Origin: UMGS1002 sp964570825
GTDB taxonomy: Bacteria > Bacillota > Clostridia > Oscillospirales > CAG-272
Direction of reading: 5' to 3'
Assembly (NCBI GenBank): GCA_964570825.1
Contig: CAZMZJ010000007.1
Span: forward strand, 47,624 to 111,623
DNA length: 64,000 nucleotides
Shown here one piece after another: positions 51,758 through 60,895 of the stretch (position 1 is its first letter; every line of letters begins with the position of its first letter). Both the position numbers and the translations under genes were made by a program. Under the pieces are notes generated by a model. It had not been told where the DNA came from. It worked only from the letters and a program-made list of their open reading frames with translations, and made no database searches.

Positions 51758-52501
51758 TCAGTTTATCATCTCTGAACGCAGAAAATCAAGTATCTTTTTT
51801 TCCTCGCGCGATACCTTTACCTGACTGAGCCCTAAGCTGTCCGCGGTTTCCTGCTGAGTAAGGTTGCGATAGTATCTGAGCAGCACGATGCGCCGCCAGA
51901 GCGGCTGCATCTTTGAAATTGACTGCGAGAGCGCTATGCTGTCAGAGAGCTTTTCAATATCGTTGCCGTCATCCGCGATGGTGTTCTCCAGCGTAACACC
52001 TTCGTCGCCGAACACGGTTTCGGAAAGCGAGGATACAGGAGTCATGGCGTCAAGGGCCACTGCCGCGTCCTCGGCGCTTACCCCGCACAGCTCTGCCAGC
52101 TCGCCTATATGCGGCTCCCTGCCCTCGTCTGAGACGATCCTGCTTCTCTCACGCATCAGAACCATGCCGAGCTTTTTATAGTTGCGGCTGACTTTGATTA
52201 TCCCAGCGTCTCTCAGATGTCTTCTTATTTCCCCGACAATCAGGGGAACCGCGTATGTCGAAAACGCGGTCCCTCTCGAAATGTCAAACGAGTGGATCGC
52301 CTTTATCATGCCTATCATGCCGATCTGGATCAAATCCTCGGTTTCGGTACCCCGGTCGCGGAAACGTACTGCTATACTGCGCACAAGCCCGCCGTTAATC
52401 TCGATAAGCTTTTCCGCCGCAGTCTCGTCACCCTTCTGCGCTTTTTCTATCAGTTCCCGGTTCTGCGAATAAACTTCCTGTTCTTCAGCGGCGTTGCCCA
52501 T
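51758..52501 (-). CDS. sigF: RNA polymerase sporulation sigma factor SigF
   Basis: 247 residues from ATG 52501, where GGAGG lies five bases upstream. Region 2 (DLIQIGMIGMIKAIHSFDIS, FSTYAVPLIVGEIRRHLRD), region 3 and the C-terminal region 4 (LTQQETADSLGLSQVKVSR) are all present. SigF is the first forespore-specific sigma factor. SigG is very similar, but position directly after spoIIAA and spoIIAB identifies SigF. SpoIIAB holds it inactive until engulfment begins. Confidence 0.97.
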   Translation of the reverse strand: MGNAAEEQEVYSQNRELIEKAQKGDETAAEKLIEINGGLVRSIAVRFRDRGTETEDLIQIGMIGMIKAIHSFDISRGTAFSTYAVPLIVGEIRRHLRDAGIIKVSRNYKKLGMVLMRERSRIVSDEGREPHIGELAELCGVSAEDAAVALDAMTPVSSLSETVFGDEGVTLENTIADDGNDIEKLSDSIALSQSISKMQPLWRRIVLLRYYRNLTQQETADSLGLSQVKVSREEKKILDFLRSEMIN

Positions 52502-52524
52502 TTTGGCCTCCGACAAGAGTAATT

Positions 52525-52992
52525 TTATGTAAGGGGTTCGCCTCTGCCTGTGAAATGCTTGAACATCACCACATTAGTTCCTTTTCCGACTTTCGAGCTG
52601 ACGCGCAGCTTGTCCATGAAGCTCTCCATGACGGTGAACCCCATTCCGCTTCTCTCGCCGGATGTGTCGGTTGTAAAAAGAGGCTGGCGGGCGGCTTTGA
52701 CGTCGGGTATGCCGCATCCTTTGTCGCGTATTTCTATTCGCACACTGTTGCCCTCGAGGATTTTTACCGTCATGTATATCGTTCCGACGCAGTCGCGGTA
52801 AGCGTGAACTATGCAGTTCGTGACTGCCTCTGACACCGCGCATTTTATGTCGGCAAGCTCCGATGCGGCCGGGTCGAGCTGCGCGCAGAAAGCCGCCGCC
52901 GCTGCTCTCGCCATGCCTTCGTTGACGGAAAGCGACGGCAGCATGAGCTTCATCTCATTTCTGACAACTGCCGAAAAGCCCTTATTTCTCAT
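52525..52992 (-). CDS. spoIIAB: Anti-sigma F factor SpoIIAB
   Basis: 155 residues, GHKL-type kinase fold. EAVTNCIVHAYRD is the N box, RDKGCGIPD the G1 box, and TSGERSGMGFTVMESFMD the ATP-lid region. It binds SigF and phosphorylates SpoIIAA. ATG 52992 overlaps the end of spoIIAA by 11 bases, with AGGGGGAAG upstream; sigF starts 23 bases after it. Confidence 0.97.
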   Translation of the reverse strand: MRNKGFSAVVRNEMKLMLPSLSVNEGMARAAAAAFCAQLDPAASELADIKCAVSEAVTNCIVHAYRDCVGTIYMTVKILEGNSVRIEIRDKGCGIPDVKAARQPLFTTDTSGERSGMGFTVMESFMDKLRVSSKVGKGTNVVMFKHFTGRGEPLT

Positions 52993-53332
52993 TTTTAACT
53001 TCCCCCTTTGTTTTCTCAACCGCTATGATACGCCGTATTCCGGCAAGACTCAGAATCTTTGATATCGGCTCCGTCGGATTGAGTATTACCATTTCGCCCC
53101 CCAGCTCGCGCGTCAAAGAGTATCTGCCCATTATCAGCCCGAGCCCAGAGCTGTCCATAAAACCGACCGCCGACAAATCAAGCAGCAGTCTTTTCGGATG
53201 GGTTTCGTATATCAGCGCGTCAATATCAGCCCTCAGCGCCGCCGCGCTGTGATGATCGATTTCCCCGCGCAGGCGCACATGAAGCACGCCTTCATTAAAT
53301 TCATGTTCGAATCCGCTGTTGCTCCTTATCAT
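52982..53332 (-). CDS. spoIIAA: Anti-anti-sigma factor SpoIIAA
   Basis: 116 residues, STAS domain. LDLSAVGFMDSSGLGLIMGRY (split as LDLSAVGFM and DSSGLGLIMGRY) contains the phosphorylated serine (61 or 62). It releases SigF by capturing SpoIIAB when dephosphorylated by SpoIIE. First gene of the spoIIA operon. In B. subtilis this operon uses sigma-H; upstream I see only a GTAGAATCA -10-like element near 53378 without a convincing -35. Confidence 0.96.
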   Translation of the reverse strand: MIRSNSGFEHEFNEGVLHVRLRGEIDHHSAAALRADIDALIYETHPKRLLLDLSAVGFMDSSGLGLIMGRYSLTRELGGEMVILNPTEPISKILSLAGIRRIIAVEKTKGEVKNEK

Positions 53333-53544
53333 TTTACATCCCTTCCGTTAAAGCTTCTTCCTGTATGATTCTACCATACCGCCCGGTGCAAACATTGTCG
53401 TATTATGTTGCTGAAATAAAAAAAGAAACCGGCAAAATTTTATTACAGTTTTCTATGACATCAGATTGTCCTTAAAAAGTTAAAGTCAAATATATCACAT
53501 TATAAAACTCAAAACCGCAGGTAAAACGCATATCTCATGCGCAT

Positions 53545-53577
53545 GAAAAAGCGTGCGGGCATTTCTGCCCGCACGCT
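53545..53577 (-). terminator. Terminator of the EF-G-like gene
   Basis: An 11-bp perfect stem (GCGTGCGGGCA with TGCCCGCACGC) over a TTTC loop, followed on the minus strand by TTTTTC. Confidence 0.85.
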
Positions 53578-53600
53578 GATATATTATAAAATTATACAGT

Positions 53601-55661
53601 TCATGCCTCCTGAGATTTCTTGTAATCCTCGACAATTTTCGTCGATATGTTCGACGGAACAACATCATATCCGGTTACCTTGAACTCCATCGAGCCGAGC
53701 CCCTTTGACATGGCACGCAGGGCGATAGGATAATCCATGATTTCGGATTTGGGCACCGTCACCTGTATTGTCGTATATTTGCTCTTCCCTTCTGTCGGGT
53801 TCATTCCGACAACGCTGCCGCGCCTTTTGTTGATATCTCCCATAATATCTCCGACAAGCGAGTCGGGTACTGTTATCCACATATCGCCGACAGGCTCGAG
53901 GAGCACCGGAGCCGCAAGCTCGAGGCATTTCTTATACGCAAGCTGCGCTGCGGTCTTGAACGAAATTTCATCCGAGTCAACCGCATGATATGAACCGTCA
54001 TAAAGGTCGGCTGCCAGATGCACCATCGGGAATCCGGCGACTCCCTTCTGCATGGCCTCAAGTATTCCCTTCTCGACAGCCGGGTAGAAATTTTTGGGTA
54101 CCGTGCCGCCGACGACCGATACTGTGAAGGTAAGGCCCTCGGCCTCGCCCGGACCAAAGCGCATCTTGACGTGCCCGTACTGTCCTGAACCGCCGTTCTG
54201 CTTCTTGTGTTTTCCTTCTACGTCTACATTCTTTGTGATTTTCTCACGGTAAGGAATTTTCGGGGTTTCAAGCTTGACGGATACTCCGAAGCGGTTTTTC
54301 ATTTTCGACGCAAGAACGGCAAGATGCATCTCTCCGAGGCCTGCTATTGTCATCTGCTTTGTTTCAGAGTTGTTCTCGAACTTAAGCGTCAGGTCTTCCT
54401 CGAGCATCTTGGCGATCGCCTGCGATATTTTGCCCTCGTCGCCCTTTGACACGGGCGTGATAGCCTGAACCATATACGGGTTCGGATATTTTATCATTGA
54501 ATATGAAACTGGGGCGCCGCTGCAAAGCGTGTCGTTTGTATTCGTGTTTGTGAGCTTTGCTATCATTCCTATGTCGCCGCAGGCAAGCTCGTCTACTTCG
54601 GTCTGCACCTTGCCCCTGACGGTATATATATGCGCCATTTTCTCAACGGCTTCCGTTTTGCTGTTCTTCAGAAGCATATCGCGCTTGAGCGTGCCGTTCA
54701 TCACTTTGAAGAAAGACATTTTGCCGACGAACGGATCGGCGACAGTTTTGAAGACAAATATATTTGTTGCGCCGTCTGTTGTTATGTCTATCCTGCTGCC
54801 GTCATCAAGCAGCTCGCGCTTTCTTGACGTAAAACGCGGGAATGTGTCGGTAATCGAGTCCATCATTGTCGCGATGCCCCAGAGCATTGTGGCGGAGCCG
54901 CAGAATACTGGTACTATATCCCCTTTTACGATGCCCTCGTTGAGAGCCTTTGCAGCCTCCTCGCGGCTTATCTCAGCCTCCATAAGCACCTTTTCCATGA
55001 TTTCTTCACTGACCATCGAAATGGCGTCGTTAAAGGATTCCTTGTACCCTGAGGCGACAGACTCAAGTTCGGCGTCCACCGGCACCTCATATCGTTTTCC
55101 CTTCGGGTCGTATTTATATGCCTTTCTGGCCGCAAGATCTATTATTGTGATGTCCTTTCCGTTCTTCACCGGAATTGTGACGGGACATACCGCCGTTCCG
55201 AATTTCTCGTGCAGCTCCTTGAAAACCCTGCCGAAGTTGGCTTCCGTATCATCGCATTTGTTAACAAAAAAAGCGCGGGGGATTTTTGCTTCCGATGCAT
55301 AATTCCATGCAAGCTCGGTTCCGACCTCGACACCCGCTTTTGCGTCGACAGCTATAACTGCACAGCCCGCGACTCGGAGCGCCTGAAGAACCTCTCCGAC
55401 AAAATCGAGGTATCCTGGTGTGTCAAGAATATTGATTTTTATATCCTTCCACATGACGGGAGCGATAGATGTCGAAAGTGAAAATCCTCTCTTAATCTCT
55501 TCCGCGTCATAATCGCAAACGGTGTTTCCTTCGGGCGTCCTGCCGAGGCGATCGGTTACGCCCGTAATGTAAAGCATTGCCTCAGCTATCGAGGTTTTTC
55601 CGCTCCCGCCGTGTCCGAGTAGTGCTACATTTCTGATATTGCCGGTTTCGATTTTAGCCAT
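53601..55661 (-). CDS. Elongation factor G-like GTPase (EF-G paralogue)
   Basis: 686 residues with the full EF-G domain set. The G1 motif reads GHGGSGKTS (16-24) instead of the GHIDAGKTT of housekeeping EF-G, with DTPGYLDF, FVNKCD and domain IV (GGSGQYGHVKMRFGP). This marks the EF-G-II/FusA2-type paralogues common in Firmicutes. Some of them act in translation or recycling; others have no proven role. It is a single-gene unit with AAGGAGG, its own promoter and terminator, next to spoIIA but not linked to it. Confidence 0.93.
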   Translation of the reverse strand: MAKIETGNIRNVALLGHGGSGKTSIAEAMLYITGVTDRLGRTPEGNTVCDYDAEEIKRGFSLSTSIAPVMWKDIKINILDTPGYLDFVGEVLQALRVAGCAVIAVDAKAGVEVGTELAWNYASEAKIPRAFFVNKCDDTEANFGRVFKELHEKFGTAVCPVTIPVKNGKDITIIDLAARKAYKYDPKGKRYEVPVDAELESVASGYKESFNDAISMVSEEIMEKVLMEAEISREEAAKALNEGIVKGDIVPVFCGSATMLWGIATMMDSITDTFPRFTSRKRELLDDGSRIDITTDGATNIFVFKTVADPFVGKMSFFKVMNGTLKRDMLLKNSKTEAVEKMAHIYTVRGKVQTEVDELACGDIGMIAKLTNTNTNDTLCSGAPVSYSMIKYPNPYMVQAITPVSKGDEGKISQAIAKMLEEDLTLKFENNSETKQMTIAGLGEMHLAVLASKMKNRFGVSVKLETPKIPYREKITKNVDVEGKHKKQNGGSGQYGHVKMRFGPGEAEGLTFTVSVVGGTVPKNFYPAVEKGILEAMQKGVAGFPMVHLAADLYDGSYHAVDSDEISFKTAAQLAYKKCLELAAPVLLEPVGDMWITVPDSLVGDIMGDINKRRGSVVGMNPTEGKSKYTTIQVTVPKSEIMDYPIALRAMSKGLGSMEFKVTGYDVVPSNISTKIVEDYKKSQEA

Positions 55662-55717
55662 TGATGTTCCTCCTTCTTGCTCGCGCTGCGCTTCGACATA
55701 CGCGTTGTACCTTTTAT

Positions 55718-55747
55718 GTTATGATCTCATTAAACTGGTAATGTCAA
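55718..55747 (-). promoter_or_regulatory. Probable promoter of the EF-G-like gene
   Basis: Minus-strand TTGACA (55747-55742), an 18-base spacer and CATAAC (55723-55718). The -35 is perfect, the -10 weak. Confidence 0.45.
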
Positions 55748-55850
55748 TAAAATCATACATTTTTGATTATACAATATATAGAATTCATTTTCAATAGCTT
55801 TATGCAATTTTTTCGATTTTGCTCAAATCGGCATCAGATTTTTTGTAACA

Positions 55851-56651
55851 TTATACAATTTTTATATTAAAAAGCCGAAACGCGTTTTCTTTTGTCAGCC
55901 TTGCCGCTCCGTCTTTTCCAAGCCCTGTTATCTCGCCGAGCCGCTCAGCGGTGAGGCGCAGCAGCCCCGAGTGGTTCAGTTCTCCGCGGTGAGGGTGCGG
56001 CGCGAGATACGGACAGTCGGTTTCAATCAGCATTCTGTCATGCGGAATCAGTGCCGCCGTTTCGACGGTTTTCCTTGCGTTTCTGAATGTCAAAACGCCG
56101 GAAAACGAAATATACCAGCCAAGCCGAACCAGCTCTGCCGCCATCTCCGGGCTTCCGCTGAAGCTGTGAAAAACGCCTTTGACTTGAGGAAATCTCCTCA
56201 CCACGTCAAGGCAGTCGCCGTGCGCCTCGCGGTCATGTACCTGAACCGGCAGGCCGTATTTTCGTGCAAGCTCCATCTGCGCCTCAAAATACGCGCGCTG
56301 CAGGTCCTTTAAGGCGGGCTGCCAGTAATAATCAAAGCCGATCTCGCCGATCGCTACAATTTTGTTTTCTTCCCTGCCGTCGAGAAGCTTAGACAGACGC
56401 TTCATCTCATCCTCAAGCGCTGCTTCCGGGCGAATGTCCTCCGGGTGAATTCCGACCGCCGCATACATCCCTTTGCGTTGCTTCGCCTGAGCGATGACTT
56501 CCGCGGCATTGTCGACATTTGTTGAGACATTTATTATATATCCAGCCTGCTCCGGCATAATCTCATCTAGCAGCGCCGCGGCGCCGCCGGGATATTCTGC
56601 GTCAAACCTCTTGTCGGTGTAGTGCGCGTGTATGTCAAACAGCATTTCCAT
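55851..56651 (-). CDS. TatD family metal-dependent hydrolase
   Basis: 266 residues from ATG 56651, with AAGGGGA seven bases upstream; an upstream frame start is unsupported. DIHAHYTDKRFD (6-17) carries the His-X-His metal motif, with GEIGFDYYW, QVHDREAH, GVFHSFSG and ETDCPYLAPHPHRGE supplying the other ligands. TatD/YabD proteins are DNA or RNA nucleases or related hydrolases. The gene follows metG by 48 bases; metG-tatD (yabD) pairing is common in Firmicutes. Confidence 0.95.
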   Translation of the reverse strand: MEMLFDIHAHYTDKRFDAEYPGGAAALLDEIMPEQAGYIINVSTNVDNAAEVIAQAKQRKGMYAAVGIHPEDIRPEAALEDEMKRLSKLLDGREENKIVAIGEIGFDYYWQPALKDLQRAYFEAQMELARKYGLPVQVHDREAHGDCLDVVRRFPQVKGVFHSFSGSPEMAAELVRLGWYISFSGVLTFRNARKTVETAALIPHDRMLIETDCPYLAPHPHRGELNHSGLLRLTAERLGEITGLGKDGAARLTKENAFRLFNIKIV

Positions 56652-56699
56652 ATTATTTCCCCTTGCAAAAACCGGGCTGCAGTGCAGCCCGGCCAAATA

Positions 56700-58721
56700 T
56701 CACCTTACTCTTTCACCGAGCGGCGTATCGTCCGCGAGAAACACAACCCGTATGGTTTCCTCGCCCGATGCAAGTATCATTCCGTTGGACTCGATGCCGC
56801 AGAGCGTCGCAGGCTTGAGGTTTGCCACGACAATAACCTTTTTCCCTATCAGCTCCTCAGGCTTATAAAACTTAGCTATACCCGACACGACCTGACGCTG
56901 TTCGTATCCGAGGTCGAGCTGAAGCTTAAGAAGCTTCTTAGCCTTCGGGACCGGCTCCGCCGCGGTCACCTTAGCGGTGCGAAGCTCGACGCCCATGAAA
57001 TCCTCTATTCCGATAAGGGCGCATCCTTCGGGCTTCTCCGGTATGGCTTTTGCCTTATTATCATTCTCGGCCTGCGCTGCTGAAATTGCGGCTTTGCGCT
57101 CTTCTTCTATCTGTTCAAGCATCTTGGCTTCGTCAATTCTGACAAAAATAACCTTTGAGTCTCCCACGGCTCTTCCGGGTTCAAGCCCGCCGAAGCCGGC
57201 GAACTCTGAGAACAGCAGATATCCCGCATTCGCACGTCCTATTTCATCAGCCGTTTTCTTCAGCGCGTCAAGCTCCCTGACCGCGTTCAGCTCGCGCAGT
57301 ATCTCCTCGGACGTTGCCGGTATGATCGGAGAAAGCAGCACGGCGCCCACGCGGATTGTCTCAAGCAGATTGTAAAGCACCGTCCCGAGCCGCGCGTGCC
57401 TGCTTTCGTCCTTATAAAGTCCCCACGGCAGAGTTTCGTCTATATATTTATTTGCGCGGCGCAGCATTGCGAAGACGCCCTCGGTGGCGTCGGCAATATG
57501 GTAGGCATCCATGTTTCTGACGAAAGAGGAATATGCGTCTTCCGCGGCTTTTTTCAGCTCGTTGTCGATTGGCTCCGGGCAGACAGGCGGCTGAATCACC
57601 TGATTGAAATATTTCTTCTGCATATCGAGCGTTCTCTTGCAGAGATTGCCGAGAGTATTGACAAGATCCATATTATAGCGCGCTATCACGTTTTCGTATG
57701 TGATGCTTCCGTCCGAGTTGTACGGCATCTCGGCAAGTGCGTAATAGCGCACTCCGTCTACGGTAAATTTTTCTGCCAGCTTGTCGGCATAAATCACATT
57801 CCCGCGAGACTTCGACATCTTGTCGGCTCCGAAATTGAACCACGGATGGCCGAAAACCTTCTTTGGCAGCGGCAGTCCCAGCGCCATGATAATGATTGTC
57901 CAGTATATCGAGTGGAAGCGCACAATATCCTTGCCGATCATGTGGACGTCTGCCGGCCAGAACTTTTCGAAAAGCTCGGGCTGCTTTTCTTTAGCCGGAT
58001 CATAGCCGAGCGCCGTTATATAGTTGGAGAGAGCGTCTATCCAGACATAAATCACATGCTTGTCGTCAAAGCTGACCGGAACGCCCCATTTGAACGAGGT
58101 GCGCGATACGCAAAGATCCTGAAGACCGGGAAGAAGGAAATTGTTCATCATCTCCTTTTTCCGCGACTCCGGCTCAATAAGACCCGGGTTGTCGTTTATA
58201 TACTGTATCAGTCTGTCGGCGTACTTTGAAAGGCGCAGAAAATATGCTTCCTCCTTTGCGCGCTGCACCGGACGTCCGCAGTCGGGACACTTGCCGTCGA
58301 CCACCTGCGTATCGGTATAAAAGCTCTCATCCGGGGTGCAGTACCAGCCTTCATATTCGCCCTTGTATATATCGCCCTGGTCGTATAGCTTTTTGAAGAT
58401 ATTCTGAACCGATTTCATATGGTAATCGTCGGTGGTGCGGATGAACTTGTCGTATGTCGTGTTCATCATATCCCAGACTCCGCGAAGTTCGCCCGAAATC
58501 CTGTCCGCGTACTCTTTAGGGCTGACGCCCGCCGCGGCGGCGCAGTTCTCGATCTTCTGCCCGTGCTCGTCGGTGCCGGTGCAGAAATATACATCATATC
58601 CCATCGACCGCTTATAACGAGCCACCGCGTCGGTCATGATGACTTCATAGGTGTTGCCGAAATGCGGCTTCTGCGAAGCGTACGGGATAGCCGTGGTTAT
58701 ATAAAATTTTTCTTTTTTCAT
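56700..58721 (-). CDS. metG: Methionine--tRNA ligase
   Basis: 673 residues with C-terminal EMAP/tRNA-binding domain, the long Firmicute form. HIGH-type motif KPHFGNTYEV (18-27), zinc-ribbon CPDCGRP (about 144), KMSKS in DKMSKSRGN, and the C-terminal FMGVELRTAKV and VVSGIAKFYKPEELIG of the OB fold. Its ATG overlaps the stop of the upstream membrane-protein gene (ATGA), and tatD follows. Confidence 0.97.
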   Translation of the reverse strand: MKKEKFYITTAIPYASQKPHFGNTYEVIMTDAVARYKRSMGYDVYFCTGTDEHGQKIENCAAAAGVSPKEYADRISGELRGVWDMMNTTYDKFIRTTDDYHMKSVQNIFKKLYDQGDIYKGEYEGWYCTPDESFYTDTQVVDGKCPDCGRPVQRAKEEAYFLRLSKYADRLIQYINDNPGLIEPESRKKEMMNNFLLPGLQDLCVSRTSFKWGVPVSFDDKHVIYVWIDALSNYITALGYDPAKEKQPELFEKFWPADVHMIGKDIVRFHSIYWTIIIMALGLPLPKKVFGHPWFNFGADKMSKSRGNVIYADKLAEKFTVDGVRYYALAEMPYNSDGSITYENVIARYNMDLVNTLGNLCKRTLDMQKKYFNQVIQPPVCPEPIDNELKKAAEDAYSSFVRNMDAYHIADATEGVFAMLRRANKYIDETLPWGLYKDESRHARLGTVLYNLLETIRVGAVLLSPIIPATSEEILRELNAVRELDALKKTADEIGRANAGYLLFSEFAGFGGLEPGRAVGDSKVIFVRIDEAKMLEQIEEERKAAISAAQAENDNKAKAIPEKPEGCALIGIEDFMGVELRTAKVTAAEPVPKAKKLLKLQLDLGYEQRQVVSGIAKFYKPEELIGKKVIVVANLKPATLCGIESNGMILASGEETIRVVFLADDTPLGERVR

Positions 58722-59563
58722 AAATCAGATTTCTCCTTCGTGCTGAAAGTTGCGATATTGAAGCTGCGGCTGCAGAAAATCATATATGAGACCGTATAAA
58801 ACGGGACAAGCTGAATAAAAAATATCACGCCGATGGTTGCGAGCGAGAGCGCCGCCCAGCCTGTGAAACTCAAGACAAACGTGATTATCTCCCACATCCG
58901 CAGGTGCGACGCCTTAAAAGAAGCCGCAAGAGCCTGTCCGGTTTTCATATCCCCGCGCATTGCAAATCCGCTGAAAAAGAACAGCCTGACGGCGAGATAC
59001 AACGCGCCGACAATAATCACGCCCGCCGTCATGTCGACAATTAAATCCATCAAATACGAAATGTCTTCAGACACGGCAGCTATCGCCAGTTCTTTAATCA
59101 AATATTTCTTGAGCCAGCCTGCCCCGGACAATGCGCCCGCGATTATAAAAAGCGGCATATTCGACAGCAGCATGACGCCCCATGTGCGCGGCAGTTTCCG
59201 GTATGCGCAAAACACATCCGCCGTGATTGCTTTTTCCCCGGAATACATTCGGTGAGCGAGAGCGAGCATTCCGTATCCTATCGGAAATCCGAAAAAGAAT
59301 ATTATGGCATAATCGATCATAGCAGACATATACTGCAGGTTGCCATAAATAAACGGATACTTTTCAAGCAGCGGCTTCAACGGCATCAGGATTGCAGCAC
59401 TGATACCCCCGACGGCCACCATTATGAGCGCAAAAAGAATTGACGCTTCAATCAGCTTGAGCCGGTTTCCGTTCTTCTCAAGAATTTCCCGTGCGTTCCG
59501 CTTTACCGATTCCCGCGCCGAAGCGCTTCGGTTTCCGCCGTATTGGACATTGTATTGTTCCAT
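58718..59563 (-). CDS. Multi-spanning membrane protein, DUF975-like
   Basis: 281 residues from ATG 59563 (AAAGGA upstream). A charged N-terminus (KRNAREILEKNGNRLK) leads into about six membrane segments. Order and spacing resemble DUF975-type integral membrane proteins, but I cannot confirm the family. It sits 52 bases after nagA and overlaps metG by four bases, so it belongs to the nagA-metG-tatD transcript. No function can be proposed. Confidence 0.75.
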   Translation of the reverse strand: MEQYNVQYGGNRSASARESVKRNAREILEKNGNRLKLIEASILFALIMVAVGGISAAILMPLKPLLEKYPFIYGNLQYMSAMIDYAIIFFFGFPIGYGMLALAHRMYSGEKAITADVFCAYRKLPRTWGVMLLSNMPLFIIAGALSGAGWLKKYLIKELAIAAVSEDISYLMDLIVDMTAGVIIVGALYLAVRLFFFSGFAMRGDMKTGQALAASFKASHLRMWEIITFVLSFTGWAALSLATIGVIFFIQLVPFYTVSYMIFCSRSFNIATFSTKEKSDL

Positions 59564-59615
59564 ATAAAAACATCCTTTCGCGAAACGTTCATATAACATA
59601 TCCATGAGGCTGCCG

Positions 59616-60770
59616 TTATTTTTCCAACGGCGATCCCCCGGATATTATCCGGTCGATTTTATAGCTTCCTTTTCCGTTCCCGTCTGCCCGCAAAAGCAGG
59701 GCGTCTGCAAATTTACCCGGCTCGAGCGAGCCTACAAGATTGTCAATGCCCACCGCCTTTGCAGGATTGAGCGTCGCGCAAGGCACTGCTTCTTCAAGAC
59801 CTATGCCGCAGAACTTAATTAAATTCATCATACCGTCGAAGAGGTTCAATGTGCTGCCGCCGAGCGTGCCGTCGGCCGACAAGGCCTTTCCGTCCTTTAC
59901 CGTAACCGGAACACCCGCGATACGGTACACCCCGTCAGGGCAGCCCGTACCCTCCATCGAATCGCTGACAAGTATTGTTCTCGCGCTTGTCAGGCAGCGG
60001 TATGCAAGACGTATCATCTCCGGGGAAACGTGCATTCCGTCGCATATGAGTTCGCAATAAGCGCCGCCCATAAGAGCCGCGCAGACCGCTCCGCCGGCAC
60101 GGTGATGCAGCGGCGGCATGGCGTTGAACAGATGTGAATATGCGGTAATCCCCCGTTTTTCAGCTTCATATGCCTCGGCATATGTCATCGCCGTATGCCC
60201 CGCAGCGGCTGTCGCCCCGAGTTTTAATATGCGTGCAAGAAAAGTCCCGTCAGAATCAAGCTCGGGTGCGTACGTTATATGAAAAGGCAGCCGCATTCGG
60301 GCGACCAGCTCGTCAAGCTCCTTTTTGTCTGGCCTTGCCAGAAGATCAGCCGACTGAACGCCCCGCTTCAAGGGATTAAGATACCTTCCCTCAAGATGTA
60401 TGCCGATATACCGCGCGCCAGATAGTCCGCGCACCGTGTTTATGCGTTCCGCAGCCTCAATCAGTTCGCCGTATGGCGCAGACGCCAAGGTCGGGACAAC
60501 GGTGGTCACTCCGGTTTTAAGATATTCCTCCGCCATTTTGCGAAGTCCGGCGGAATCGGCGTCGCAGAAATCGTATCCCGCGCGCCCGTGCGTATGCATA
60601 TCGACAAGCCCCGGAATAAGATACGCCCCGCCGGCGTCGATTACCCTGTCATATTCGATTCCGTCTTTCCCGGCTGCAATAATTTTACCGTCGGCAGAGG
60701 AAAAGCTGCCACGCCTGAAAGCGGCGGCGTTATTGTCATATATTAAGGCGTTTTCAATCAATAGCCTCAT
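59616..60770 (-). CDS. nagA: N-acetylglucosamine-6-phosphate deacetylase
   Basis: 384 residues from ATG 60770 (GGAGG six bases upstream). Amidohydrolase fold: GLVDMHTHGRAGYDF with His-X-His, GIHLEGRYLNPLKRG, AAGHTAMTYAEA, YSHLFNAMPPLHHR and LVSDSMEGTG with the catalytic Asp. It makes glucosamine 6-phosphate in amino-sugar recycling. The usual HLEGPF reads HLEGRY here. NagB and a GlcNAc transporter are not in the window. Confidence 0.93.
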   Translation of the reverse strand: MRLLIENALIYDNNAAAFRRGSFSSADGKIIAAGKDGIEYDRVIDAGGAYLIPGLVDMHTHGRAGYDFCDADSAGLRKMAEEYLKTGVTTVVPTLASAPYGELIEAAERINTVRGLSGARYIGIHLEGRYLNPLKRGVQSADLLARPDKKELDELVARMRLPFHITYAPELDSDGTFLARILKLGATAAAGHTAMTYAEAYEAEKRGITAYSHLFNAMPPLHHRAGGAVCAALMGGAYCELICDGMHVSPEMIRLAYRCLTSARTILVSDSMEGTGCPDGVYRIAGVPVTVKDGKALSADGTLGGSTLNLFDGMMNLIKFCGIGLEEAVPCATLNPAKAVGIDNLVGSLEPGKFADALLLRADGNGKGSYKIDRIISGGSPLEK

Positions 60771-60803
60771 ATGAAGCCTCCGAAAATAAACATCTATTGT
60801 ATT

Positions 60804-60832
60804 ATTATAGCAGTTTCCCGCCGGTTTTACAA
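60804..60832 (-). promoter_or_regulatory. Sigma-A promoter of nagA and the following genes
   Basis: Minus-strand TTGTAA (60832-60827), a 17-base spacer ending CTGC, and TATAAT (60809-60804). No obvious NagR/dre operator was recognised. Confidence 0.7.
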
Positions 60833-60864
60833 TATATAAACCGAAATTTACCTTTGGCCGCAAG

Positions 60865-60890
60865 AAAAAACGGCGCCGCGGCGCCGTTTT
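60865..60890 (-). terminator. Terminator of the metY-metA-ECF unit
   Basis: AAAACGGCGCC pairs with GGCGCCGTTTT across two bases, followed by TTCTTG on the minus strand. Confidence 0.75.
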
Positions 60891-60895
60891 ATAAC

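Noticed and set aside
53340..53400. Sigma-H promoter for spoIIA
   Set aside because: A GAAT-containing -10-like element exists near 53378, but no AGGA(A/T)(A/T) -35 at the right spacing.
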